Program-made: the position numbers and the translations under genes
Assembly: GCA_014904845.1 (NCBI GenBank)
Contig: MU119202.1
Location: 496,001 to 560,000 of the forward strand
Source of the DNA: Acephala macrosclerotiorum
Taxonomy: Eukaryota; Ascomycota; Leotiomycetes; Helotiales; Mollisiaceae
DNA: 64,000 bases
Direction of reading: 5' to 3'
The notes under the pieces: model-generated
What the model saw: the letters and a program-made list of their open reading frames with translations, nothing else
What the model was told of the DNA's origin: nothing
The model's database searches: none
Shown here: piece after piece, positions 50,862 to 60,995 of the stretch
Numbering within the stretch: position 1 is the stretch's first letter
How the letters are laid out: each line of letters opens with the position of its first letter

Positions 50862-52523
50862 TCATTGCTTTATTTCCACTTCTATCCTAACTTTGTCATA
50901 CCCAGGAGATTCCGAGCCTCCCAGTATGTTATCCAAGACCTCGCGCCTTTCCAACACCCCTCCAAATTGCAACCTCCTCTTGATAATTGCTATATTGTGC
51001 GCTTGGATGAGCACCAGTAACAGAAACCCCTCGATGATCATCGTCGGCGTATTTGCAATCAGCTGACCTGTCTCTGACCAACGCAATGCAGTCGCAATCA
51101 AAAGCACCAAAGCCACAACAGCCTGAGCGCAAACAATGACATACCACTTCGAGGTAGCCATCACGAACCACCTGCTAATCCGATAGCTCAACCTCTTCTC
51201 ACCCTTCATGCTCTCAGAGCAATCCACTCTTGGGGTCGGCAAAGCAAGTAGTGAATACACCTCCAGGTCCTGCTCTTCCAGCGTTCGTATTTGCTCATCC
51301 AGAATGGTGTTCTGTCGGTACCCAACATTTCGTAGGATAAAAGCATCCACAAACCCCACCAGCCCCGTCCAAGTACCGATGATGAGCCACCAATTCGCAT
51401 TATAATGAAGGGTATGTCCTATTCCTAGCCATACACCAAACACGACTATCGAGCACGCTGCACCGAAACCACCTCCTACGAGAAAGGCATACTCATCTAT
51501 CCTCCGCTCCACAAAATTCCTCTCCGGTGGCTCGATAATGATCGTCTGGTGCGGCATTGTATCTCCAGTGAAAGATCTGAGGCGATCTTCAAGATCGTAA
51601 TCGGCCTCCTCGGTAGACTTCAAAGTCTTGTCCAGCGAAAGTCCGTGTCTGCGTCGGACATGTTGTAAGAACATGCTGGTTAGTGTCAATTCAATTGCGA
51701 CACCTGTGTTCATATACAACTGCCACAGATCGCTGAAATCGAGCATCGCGCCGAGAGCAAGCCAGGCCACGACTCCGGCTGCATACAGGATCAAAGTTGG
51801 CAGCGAGCCAACAGCTATGGCGACTCCATCACACATGATATCGAACCACTTTTTCAAGAATGGCCCTTCATGTTCCAAGTCGTCCACTTTCCTACTGTTT
51901 CTCAAAATAGGCCGTTTTCCAGCTCCAAAAACTTCTTGTCGTTGACTGGGAGTCAGGCTCCTCAACATTCGGACCAGACTTCGATTCCTGGATCTCAGCT
52001 CCCCTATCGTATTCAGGAGATCTCTGAATCCGTTTTGCTGCTGGCGCATAAGTAGTGTGTCGGAAACATAACATTGGATTGAGGAGGCGTCCTGCATGAC
52101 AATTTGCCATGTTTCCGTCGTCCCTAGAACACCTCCTAGGATCGCCCATATCAAAAGAAGCGCAATTGTTGAAATAAAGACGAAATATGAACCAGCGATA
52201 TTTGTGATCGAGTTCAAGATATTGAACTTTCGGATTTTTTGCTTTAGGCTTGGATGTGAATGAGTCTCGGGTAGAGCAGGAACAGTCTGTGGAGGTGTCG
52301 AGGAGGATGAGATCAATTCGGTCTGGAGAGTTGAAGATGATGCGCTTGAATCGTTCCTGAGAGATTGCGTTGGTGACATTTCGATTGCTTCATTTTGAGA
52401 GACATTTTCAGTGCTTTCAATTAGTCGCATTCTGGTTGTTGCTGTTATTTCCAGTCGTGGATGGAGTGGTGGCGAGGAAGCTCGCTTCCATTTTTGGCAA
52501 ACCCATCTCGATGTTGACTCCAT
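50862..52523 (-). CDS. FET4-like: Low-affinity iron permease, Fet4-like membrane transporter
   Basis: A single exon of 553 residues. I chose ATG at 52,523; the frame is open further upstream but without another ATG. About seven hydrophobic segments lie near residues 109-133, 233-261, 266-289, 345-368, 379-397, 460-481 and 494-514. The low-affinity iron permease family signature recurs in diverged form: TETWQIVMQDASSIQCYVSD after TM1, DLWQLYMNTGVAIELTLTSM at TM3, GTWTGLVGFVDAFILRN at TM5 and MIIEGFLLLVLIQAHN at TM7. Yeast Fet4 moves Fe2+ and other divalent metals across the plasma membrane; substrate here is inferred. The N-terminal ~95 residues are Ser/Thr-rich and probably cytosolic. Neighbours give no operon-like link. 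Two near-matches to the fungal GATA iron-regulator site lie upstream (see the upstream region). Confidence 0.8.
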   Translation of the reverse strand: MESTSRWVCQKWKRASSPPLHPRLEITATTRMRLIESTENVSQNEAIEMSPTQSLRNDSSASSSTLQTELISSSSTPPQTVPALPETHSHPSLKQKIRKFNILNSITNIAGSYFVFISTIALLLIWAILGGVLGTTETWQIVMQDASSIQCYVSDTLLMRQQQNGFRDLLNTIGELRSRNRSLVRMLRSLTPSQRQEVFGAGKRPILRNSRKVDDLEHEGPFLKKWFDIMCDGVAIAVGSLPTLILYAAGVVAWLALGAMLDFSDLWQLYMNTGVAIELTLTSMFLQHVRRRHGLSLDKTLKSTEEADYDLEDRLRSFTGDTMPHQTIIIEPPERNFVERRIDEYAFLVGGGFGAACSIVVFGVWLGIGHTLHYNANWWLIIGTWTGLVGFVDAFILRNVGYRQNTILDEQIRTLEEQDLEVYSLLALPTPRVDCSESMKGEKRLSYRISRWFVMATSKWYVIVCAQAVVALVLLIATALRWSETGQLIANTPTMIIEGFLLLVLIQAHNIAIIKRRLQFGGVLERREVLDNILGGSESPGYDKVRIEVEIKQ

Positions 52524-53374
52524 GATCTCCTCAAATTTGTCGAACAAATGAATGTTAATCAGATCCTCGATGAAAGGATAGAATCCCTACTTGGGCGCGA
52601 TCTAATAATCAATGAAATGATGAATGATGAACAATCCAATAAAAAAGTAACCCAAAACACATCCAGCCTTCAACCACTAAAGTAATCGGATCTCAAGATA
52701 GGTGTTCACCACCACAAAACGACACAACGAAGAAATCTCAAGGTTATAATCAGATTTGATGATACACATGCCTACCAGCACTACGTCTTCATCGTATCGT
52801 ATCAATCGGGACTTTACCCCTTTCACATTACCTTTTCCGCCCCTATTGTGCTGTGGACAAATGAGCATCGTCCAGTTTGTCATCGCCCCTGTGGCTTGTT
52901 CCGGCTGCGTTTTAGGGCCCCGAGGTCCAGGGATTGAGGCTCACTCCGTTCATCCTAAGCTTATTTCAGGTAGTACGCTTGGACGGGGTGTGTTTGGGGC
53001 TTCGGATGAGAAGGAGTTGAATCGGTGGTGTGGTGTTTGTGGTGAAGGGGGCGGCACATTTGGGATGCATATTCTACCGAGGGGCTGGGCTTGATATGTT
53101 TCAAAAAGTAATATTTTAAAGTACCAGAAAGATGGGGACATTCATCAGAAGAAACCTGAGTATCTGATTGATACTATTTAGGGTAGGACCCGATTCCGAG
53201 AACGTGTTCAATGTCCCCACTTTGCAGGGACAAATGAGATGTCTCGCTTAACCCATCAGTCGTGCTTTTCTATATTACAGTCCAAAATCCTCGCAGCCTT
53301 GAATCCACTCTAACATATCGCATCATTTGCTCCTACTCCCGTCGACCCAGTTCGAATGTCCTTGATCTTGAGAT
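52524..53374 (-). promoter_or_regulatory. Upstream region of the iron permease gene
   Basis: An 851-bp gene-free stretch between the permease start and the stop of the next minus-strand gene, so it should hold the permease promoter and the neighbour's 3' UTR. GTATCTGAT at 53,160-53,168 matches eight of nine positions of the reverse complement of ATCWGATAA, the site of the SreA/Urbs1 class of iron-responsive GATA repressors. ATCAGATTT at 52,749 matches seven of nine. A 112-codon open frame on the plus strand (52,756-53,094) has no protein-like character and I do not call it a gene. Confidence 0.35.
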
Positions 53375-55267
53375 TCATTCATCGCCGAGTTTCGCAAAGA
53401 TCTCTCGGTATGCGCCTTCCTGTCTAGAAGATCATGTCAGCTGACGTCCGCTGTATTACACTTAGCGGGAGAACTACTTACGTTTGATCAAGATTCTTTA
53501 CACGGCTCGCATGTGGGTTCCTGCCAGTCATGTCAATTACGCTCTGCGTTTGCTCTTTCCGAAATAAACTTACATCTGGTCGACCGCCTCCTTATCGTGC
53601 TCTCCACTCTTTATGGCCTTTGTAGCCTTGATGACATCGCCCAGCGAGCGGCCGTGATGCTCGGTGAAGTGTTCTTTAACGACACCAATCGCACCACTCA
53701 AGGAAGATGCAGAAGTCATTGCCTTCATCTGCTTCGGAGCGCTCTTTGAGTGCCCCTCGCCAAATAGAGCGTTGGGATGAAGGTGTTTGCCGCCAGCCAA
53801 GCTCGACGCAGACGCCTTAGGGTTGAGGATGGCTGTAATATCAGCCATACCTCGCGAGTAGTCATGTTCTTGTGAACGAAGCATTGCATCGGTTCGGTCC
53901 TTAGCCGTCTCTGTGCAGTTTCTGCGACGTTGTGGTCTAGGCATCAATTCCTCTCCGTGCTCCTCGATGCGTTCTGTCTTAAAATCTACTTGTGCTTCGA
54001 CTGACGAGAATGTCTCTACGCGCTTCATTTTCGTATTGGGTTGACGGTTGATGCTTTGGGGAACAGTTCTTTGTAGTTCATCGGACGGGACGCGCTTGTG
54101 GGCAACGATCGATTGTCGGACATGCTCAGGGGCTCTGCGAACGGTGGGGTTACTAAGTCCCATGCGCAAGCCTTCGAGTGGTGACTCAGGGTCTTGGAAT
54201 GGATTCTCAAGTTGAGTAGTGTTCTTTTGCTGGAGGGCCAGTCGAGGTGTATTTGAGGAGGTGTTGTGATGTACCGGTGGTTGTGGGATATTAGAGCGCA
54301 ATTGATTTTCAACCTGAGTAGTTGTCTTCCGTTGAAAGGACGGTTGAAGCCTGTTGCCGTTTGATGTGGTGTTATAATGTACCAAGGCCGAAGGAACCTT
54401 TGGACGCAGCGAAGTGGATGGGAAGTTGCTCTCTCCTCGCACATGGGCAAGCTGAGATCTCGGAGGAATCGACAGTTCCTGGAGGCGATATTGTTCGACA
54501 CGGGCGCTTGAGTTGGCAGGTGAATCGTAGTCTCTGGGTTCAACTGAAGCCAAACTGTCCTGGCTTCCCAAGTTGTTATATCCTCTTCCGGTGTGAATTG
54601 CCCGCATACGGTCGCCTAGCCCAGACTCAAGGTCGTTTGCTTCGCGGCTTCGTCGCAAGCTATCATCTCGAATGATTCTGTCAATATGGCCCACCTCATC
54701 AAAGCCGAGCCGAGCGCCGAGGTTTGAGAAGTAACCTCTATTTCTCGCCCATATAATAAGCATCGTAGTACCAGCAAGACAGGCAAACACAATGCTGATG
54801 ACGAGCCAAAACAAGATGGCTTGGTTGACTGTGCTTTGACTATCATCCGTGCTGTCCTTCGCCTTTTGAACCACCAGAACTGTGATAGCAGATGTGCCGC
54901 TCAGGATCGAGACTCCAAGCGCAATGCGGAGGGACCAAAGAGAAACGAAGTCCCATTTGGTATGAAATCCTGATCCGCGAGCGACACCGGCTTCTCTTGC
55001 AATCTGAGCCGCAAAGCGTACAGTGGCGGGCGATGGTTGAAGGTATGGCTCTCGATAGTCGGGTTCTCGCATGTTTGCCCGCTCAGTATCCAGAGCAGTA
55101 TTGTTTTGGGGGAAAGCCACCTCGGTGATCCAGCCGTTGCGTAATAGCTTAGAGAAAGAAGGTGGTCTCTGGTCACGGCTTCTAGCTGGTTGGATGACTG
55201 GAGCAACTCTGGGAGGTTGTATTTTACTAGCTGGGACATTCGAAGAAGTGGCGGTTGGTTCTGCCAT
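53375..55267 (-). CDS. Unrecognised protein with two membrane segments and a long disordered tail (3 exons)
   Basis: Exons on the minus strand: 55,267-53,574, 53,520-53,482 and 53,423-53,375, joined across GTAAGT...CAG and GTAAGT...TAG introns of 53 and 58 bp. The product is 593 residues, ending NLDQTQEGAYREIFAKLGDE. Without splicing the frame stops two bases into intron 1. The start is ATG 55,267; the open frame extends upstream without another ATG. Hydrophobic segments lie at ~113-133 and ~150-173, separated by a short polar loop. The ~90-residue N-terminus is Pro-rich, and ~180-560 is low-complexity and probably disordered and cytosolic. Residues 295-322 and 331-356 are a diverged 36-residue tandem duplication (VHYNTTSN... 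and VHHNTSSN...). I recognise no family. It is probably a lineage-restricted membrane protein. Confidence 0.65.
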
Positions 55268-55512
55268 GGCTTGGGAGGTGGGGGTTGAGAGGAAGTGGTT
55301 GTGGGAGTGAAGATGTTGTGGAAGAGGCGCCCGCAACAAGTCGTAGATCGGATCCAAGTCGCGAACCCCTCAGAAGTCGCGACCAGGCGACAATTGTTAT
55401 AGGTAACACGCTACTGCACGTGAAAGACAAGAATGTCCCTGAGTTGCTGGGTGAATTAGTAGAGTGCATAGAAGTGAGCCGCTACCAAATCCAGGAGGGG
55501 GAATTGCTTAGG

Positions 55513-56130
55513 CAAGGACTTTTCAAGCCTATATGTTCCAAATCTTGGAACGCCTTGAGATGTAGAGTGAGGCGTCCATGGATTGTCCCAGCTAAGGAGA
55601 AGACTCTTGGAGCCTGTATGTTCTGATTCCTAGAATGCTTTGAGATGCATAGTATTACAGCCCCAGATTGTCCTAGCCTAGGAGAAGACTTTTGGGAACC
55701 CATATATCCTAAATCCTAGAATGTCTTAGGATATGAAATAATCTGGTTGAGAATATCCCAGCTAAGAAAGGACTTTTGAGACTAATATGTCTTGAATCCT
55801 AAGATGCTTCAAAGACAAAGGAATTTACCTTTGAGTTGTCCTAACCAAGGAGAGGACATTTGAAGCCCAAATGTCCTGGTTTCTGAAACTATACATTTCA
55901 AGTTATGATGCATCTTTGGATTGTCCTGGTTCAAAATAGGACTTTTCAGTCCCATATGTCTTGAAATGTAAGGGCGCTGAAATATAACTTGCGCAGAACC
56001 GGGACTGCAAATCAGTAAAATGCCAAAGGTGAATAGGGTAGAGGACTTTACCTTTGAGGAGGGCAAATGCACCCATACAAGAAGACGCATCTTTGGTTGT
56101 CTGAAGATGGGCAGGACTTTTGCTAGATGC
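55513..56130. repeat. Degenerate minisatellite, ~85-bp period, about six to seven units
   Basis: The landmark (A)GGACTTTT-like sequence recurs at about 55,513, 55,599, 55,684, 55,769, 55,853 and 55,938, that is every 84-86 bases. Each unit continues with a TATGTCCTAAATCCTAGAAT-like block and closes with GATTGTCCTAGCTAAGGAGA-like sequence. A partial, rearranged unit lies at 56,041-56,130. Composition is ordinary, so these units escaped RIP-type mutation. The period is not a multiple of three, and the minus-strand frames crossing it look accidental. Confidence 0.8.
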
Positions 56131-56203
56131 TTTACAGAGCTCAAGGGCCGGAAGCGTGGCTTGCATTAGTTTGCAATGTAGCTGAGGTAAGGAGTTAGCA
56201 AAA

Positions 56204-56282
56204 GGAAGGGGGGGGGGGGGGGGGGGGGGAGAGGTTGGGGGGGGGGGGTGGTGAGGGGGGGGGGGGGGGGGGGGGGGGGGGG
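56204..56282 (+). repeat. Extreme poly-G tract, G-quadruplex candidate
   Basis: Three pure G runs of about 22 (56,208-56,229), 12 (56,237-56,248) and 28 bases (56,255-56,282) are separated only by agaggtt and tggtga. The plus strand thus offers many possible G-quadruplex registers. It lies just right of the 85-bp minisatellite, between two minus-strand genes. Exact run lengths depend on sequencing accuracy. Confidence 0.9.
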
Positions 56283-57754
56283 TGAATAGCTGGGAAAAGT
56301 TTGAGTCTGAAAAGGCAAACAGTACCTGGCAAGAGAAACCTCTTTGAAGTGTCTTAACCTATTATGGGAACGAGTCAAAAAGAGGCTCGAGAAACTGTGT
56401 TTTACCAGAAGATGGAGATGACAGGGGAGAATTGGAGGAGGGCCAGAGGATAGATTTACTCTTGAGCTAAGTGGGACGAGGAGTGAGATGCGAGATTTCA
56501 CAATTCGGGAAAGCACGTCCCGCCTTCATGCCCAAAAAGCCTATATTGGAATTTGCGACGTTTGAATTTGGAGGATATTCAAATCGTGAGTATGCTAGGA
56601 CTGTGATATTTGTACTTGGAGGATGTTTGGAACCGGACTGTGCTGAACTTGACGATTATGAAAGACGAATGATTGACAGGCACCTGATGTTGTAGAGGAT
56701 GAGTGCTCGCAATGGGCAGAAGAAGTCAAATGGACCATAAGCTGAGCCGGTACCCATGCGGGTCGTCCAGAGGATAGGTTGAACCCGAAGGAGAGGGTGG
56801 AGGAGAAGGATGACATCGTAAGAGCGGGGAAGAATTTCCGATGATTCTTTTGAATGCGAGTACTAGGACGGCTTCCACTGTGCCGACGTGGATTTCGATG
56901 GCGATGATGGAGGGCTCGCATTTGGAAAGAGAGTCGCAAGAGGAACCTACTTCGAAAGCAACTTGACGGGTTGATGGGTATCTGAGCTCGTGGAAAACGG
57001 TAAAGATCGATTGGCGCAGTGGAAGAAGTCGATTGCAAAGGACTTGTATTTGCATGCAGACTGTAAGAGGAATCGAGTTTGGAAGTTGCTCACCAGATGA
57101 TATGCTGACTAGCATCCGATTTTGTAAAGAGCAGGAACGCGGGGTAGCGGGGAAGAAGAAGTCGAATATAGAGGAGGAGCATCTGTATGTAGAGGTGTAA
57201 GATGAATTAGCTTCGAATAATCGAGTGTCTGCTGCTTCTGAGCCTTCACTATATTGTCTTTGCATCCAACGCACACATGGTTGTGAAATCGATGCTCTGA
57301 AGAGAATGGAGAATGGCGACAACGACAAGGGGCCTAGGGACGTTCTTTGAGGTGTGCATAGTGGATAAAACTCGCTTCCTGACGAGGAAGCAGCAGAGCA
57401 ATGCCGATACACCAGTGGTCATGGCGGGAAGGGAGGGGATCATGGTATCTTCTTAGGATCAGCTCTTTGTCGTGAGATACTAAGAGTATTCGGAGAGCTC
57501 GTCAGTTCGCTAAGGGCACCTAAGGAAGCCCCTTTTCAAGCGAGCCGACAATTGTGTTCTCTCGATCAATGTTAGAATGTGCTTGTATGGTTAACCTGTA
57601 CACAAGCATAAAATTTCCCAAGACCAAGGGCCTATATTCAAACAATGACATTCATCTATTTCTATGTCCTCTTGATACGAACAGAGAAGAGAGGAAGGAA
57701 GTCTACCACCAGTGCTATGCAAACGCCATCCATGCCAATTCCATACATTACCAT
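56283..57754. other. Gene-poor intergenic stretch, possible unrecognised minus-strand ORF
   Basis: About 1.5 kb of ordinary composition between the poly-G tract and the kinase gene. The longest minus-strand frame (57,412-56,726, 228 codons) has its first internal ATG well inside, and shows no recognisable motif. A shorter one with an ATG start (57,443-57,249, 64 codons) overlaps it in another phase. I could not join these by convincing splice sites. The strands are about equally unconvincing as protein, so I call no gene here. The last ~300 bases next to the kinase stop should be its 3' UTR. Confidence 0.4.
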
Positions 57755-60072
57755 TTATACATTCGGAGACAACAAGTCGTACTTTACACATCTCTCAACC
57801 TATCCCATAATTAGCATCATCCAAGATATCCATAAGAGGAAAGGAGCGGGGGAACTCACATCCTCAATACTAGCCTGCAAGAACTTCCTTGCCTCCAATC
57901 CCGCCCATACTTTCAGCATAGAGAAGTCACCCTGCCTAAGCATACCACCACCACTCTGCGCTCCAAGCTGCCTGAGAATGGGTAGAGCACTTGACAACAA
58001 GTCGATATCCGGATTCAGCGCTCTACCAATACCCTCAAGTAGCAGGATAGAGATAACAACATTCACAAAATCCCCCTCCATCCTAACATGATGACTCCTC
58101 ACCATCCCCAACACCTCATTCAAAATATCCCCAATCTTCATATTTCCCAACGCCAACGTTCTCGACTTGACGCCTAGAACTAGATGCTGCATCTTCAACG
58201 CGAAAATCTCTTCATCGATAACAGCGTCTGGTTGTCGACAACGTTCACACATCAGATGACCCGCTTTATACCCATCGAACTCTGCTACCGCTTTAAACAG
58301 ATCCAGGAAGTTCCTTCGATTCGTAGAGTTTAGCTCGGTGACGAGTCCGGTATCGATGAATATCAATTGTGGTCTGAAGCCCTCGTTATCGATTTTCTGG
58401 AGCTCCGCGTCCCACGCTTTCAAGTCTTTTTTATGGCGGTAAGGCCGTAGGCGAGCGAGGACTTGTTCTGTGACATCGGGTTGAGATTGGGGATCTTCGT
58501 CTTTGTGTTTGCTGAATGGGAGGTGTGGTTTGGAGGATTGGTAGAATCGGACCATGATGTTTCCTGGGTGGAGGTCGGCGTGCACAAAGTTGTCTATCAA
58601 CAACATTCTCAAGAAGGCGTCTAGACCTTCATCGGCGATTTCTTGCTGGAATACGCCTCCTCCGTTTTCCATGAAATCGGAAAGCGGAATTCCTTGAGCG
58701 AATTCTTCGACGAGGACTTGACGAGTAGTGAAGGCTGTGTAAGGGTAGGGAAACCAGGCTGTGGTTCGCTCTTTGAAGTTTTTGCGGAAGATGGTTAGGT
58801 TTGCGGCTTCGATTCGGAGGTCGAGTTGTAGGCGCATCATTTCGCCAAATTGGGACACTTCGTCGGGGAGGGACAGCCATTCGATTGTTGGGATGGCGTT
58901 GAGTATTGAGGCGAAGAAGCCCATAATCCTCAAGTCCCTCCTTACTACTCTTTCCACTCCAGGATGGAGAACCTTGATGGCTACGTAGGTGGAGGGTACT
59001 CTTTGGGGTGTGCTTTTGATCAAGGTATCCACGTTCTTCCTAGCCATTTTTCTGAAGTCTTGAGGTTCTTCCAGATCCGGATCTCCTGGTACCGCCAAAT
59101 CAGGCTTTAGTTTCGCCTTGTAGACTTGTGCTATAGCTCCCACTCCCAAAGGCTTCTCCTGAAATTCCTCAAAGATCTCCTCAAACGGTCTTCCGTCAAA
59201 AGCTCGTCTTATAATGCGTTTCGTTTCGTGCAAAGAGTGGGCCGGTGCATTGGAGTGAAGGTTCGACATGATTTCGCACATCTCAGTAGGGAAGATGTCT
59301 GATCTCGAGGCGGCCCATTGTCCCAACTATTCTCGAACATTAGCACTGAACACAATCTCTCTCCCTTCTAGGGACATTGGAGCCTCTTAAATATCACTCA
59401 TTCTCTATGATATTGGAAAGATCTTACCTTAATAAACGCCGGCCCCGCCCTCTCCATCCCCCTAACCAAAAACCCATACCACCACAAGCACCCCGTCGTC
59501 TCCCCGCCCCTCTCCCTGTTTCTCCCACCCACCCACATAACTGGCACGCTAACAATAACCGGCACAAAAATACATACCAAATGCAAAAACCTCAACCCGG
59601 TACATACCGGTTCCCAAATATACGTATCTAGAAACACGATAATCGTATCTCGGAATTTGGTGAAGCCATGAGCGTCTGGGGCGACGGATTTCTTCTCTGC
59701 AAGTTCGGTGCGAGAGGCGGCTAGCATGCGAGACTCGGTCGTGTGTTCGGTGCCACTGTTGCCTTGTTCGGAGAATTGGACGAATGCTGCTGGACTGAGG
59801 CCTACTGTCGCTGCGAGAAGTAGACCTCTTCTTTTGGGCGGAGCCGTCCACGACCAGCTCCAACTCTGCCATCGCCCCCCTCTGCTTCTTCCTCCTCCTG
59901 GCCCTTGACCCCCACTAGCTCCATGTCTAGCAGTAGACTGCAGCCCACGACTATAACGTCCCTGTCCTTGAAAGAGAACCCGAGATATGCTCGAGATTGG
60001 AATAGGCAGACATTGCGATGGGGAATGCAATTGACGAAAGCAGGCTCGGCCAAGTGTCAAGGCCGACCTCAT
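57755..60072 (-). CDS. CQD1-like: Mitochondrial UbiB/ABC1 atypical kinase, Cqd1/ADCK2-like (3 exons)
   Basis: Exons 60,072-59,428, 59,326-57,860 and 57,799-57,755 on the minus strand, with introns of 101 bp (GTAAGA...TAG) and 60 bp (GTGAGT...TAG, branch-like GCTAAT). The product is 718 residues. An Arg-rich presequence (MRSALTLGRACFRQLHS) and a hydrophobic segment near 160-180 suggest the inner mitochondrial membrane. UbiB motifs are in order: the KxGQ motif as KLGQ, split exactly by intron 1; PLGVGAIAQVYKA where Coq8 has its Ala-rich loop; VAIK; HADLHPGN; and IFIDTG in the metal-binding position. WY.FLV..ME..GPAFIK and the GVGAIAQ form fit the yeast Cqd1/human ADCK2 branch rather than Coq8. 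Cqd1 affects coenzyme Q distribution and mitochondrial lipids in yeast; the role here is inferred. The last exon adds only 14 residues. Confidence 0.8.
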
Positions 60073-60995
60073 GCTGAGCCGGAGAGAGGAATGCGTGCTA
60101 TCGATGCTCCATGTGGGAGTGTGAAGTCTCGTCGTTGAGGGACTGGCTTAGTGTGCATGTGAATTCGAAGCTCGCGACGAGGGACGGAATGTTCTTGGGT
60201 GACGTCAGGCATCATTTATCACATTTGCGGGTGTGGGGATAGGAGTGGAAAGTACGTAGTTGGGCGATTTTTGAGGAATAGAGGTAATAAAATTGAAAAT
60301 TGATGGGAGATTGGGTGAGATTAATTAGTTCTATTTACTGGATTTGATATTGGACTGCTATACTATGAAGTTGTGGTTGTGAGTAGCTTGGTTGACTTGG
60401 TGAAGAAGCGTGAGGTTCATCGCGAAGTGAAGGCTCATTTATCTCAGTTAGAATTGAGAAAGCATATCATCTGCTATGTCACTATTCAAAGCATCACAGA
60501 ATATACAGTATGGTTTGACTTTTAATTTCCATTGCTCTCAGAAAGTGTCGTTGATTCATAAACAACAATGCGGCGACAGCCACCAAGACACTCCCTCTTT
60601 ATATACTCATCCGTCTATGATATGGACAGTGTAACAGACCACGCCTATTCACTCCTCATTGGGAGGCACGATCTTTAAGCTCAATTCATCCTCCGCTCCC
60701 TTTACAATGCAGCGCGCGCCATTACTCACAAACAATAAGATAAACAAGGATTTTTGGGTTTGTTTGGTTCCGCACCACCGTAGAACGCCGCGTAAAAAAT
60801 GCTCGTTGGGACACCGGACCACGCCATATCGATCGAGAACGAAGAGATATATGTACAAAAGGAAATAGTAAGTGGGTATACTGGTACAATGTTGCGATCG
60901 ATCGAGCTGTCATGCATCATATATCGATGTAAGTCGTATCTGCCGAATCTTTGGATTCGGAGTTGAATTTGGGAGAGCATGCAAATGTAAGATGC
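60073..60995 (-). promoter_or_regulatory. Intergenic region: kinase promoter and Ca2+-ATPase 3' end
   Basis: A 923-bp stretch between two minus-strand genes. A perfect palindromic TGACGTCA, the CRE bound by bZIP factors of the ATF/CREB type, lies at 60,200-60,207, about 130 bp upstream of the kinase ATG. A TATA-like TATATAAAG on the minus strand lies near 60,600 but is too far upstream to be an obvious core promoter. Short open frames on both strands near 60,650-60,980 are not protein-like. I see no further gene. Confidence 0.4.

Noticed and set aside
52756..53094. 112-codon plus-strand frame upstream of the iron permease
   Set aside because: No motif, Cys/Gly/Ser-rich random look, and it lies in the expected promoter region.
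55809..56516. Minus-strand frames of 111, 87 and 116 codons across the minisatellite and poly-G tract
   Set aside because: They are created by the repeats; the 85-base period is not a multiple of three and the poly-C part encodes only poly-Pro.
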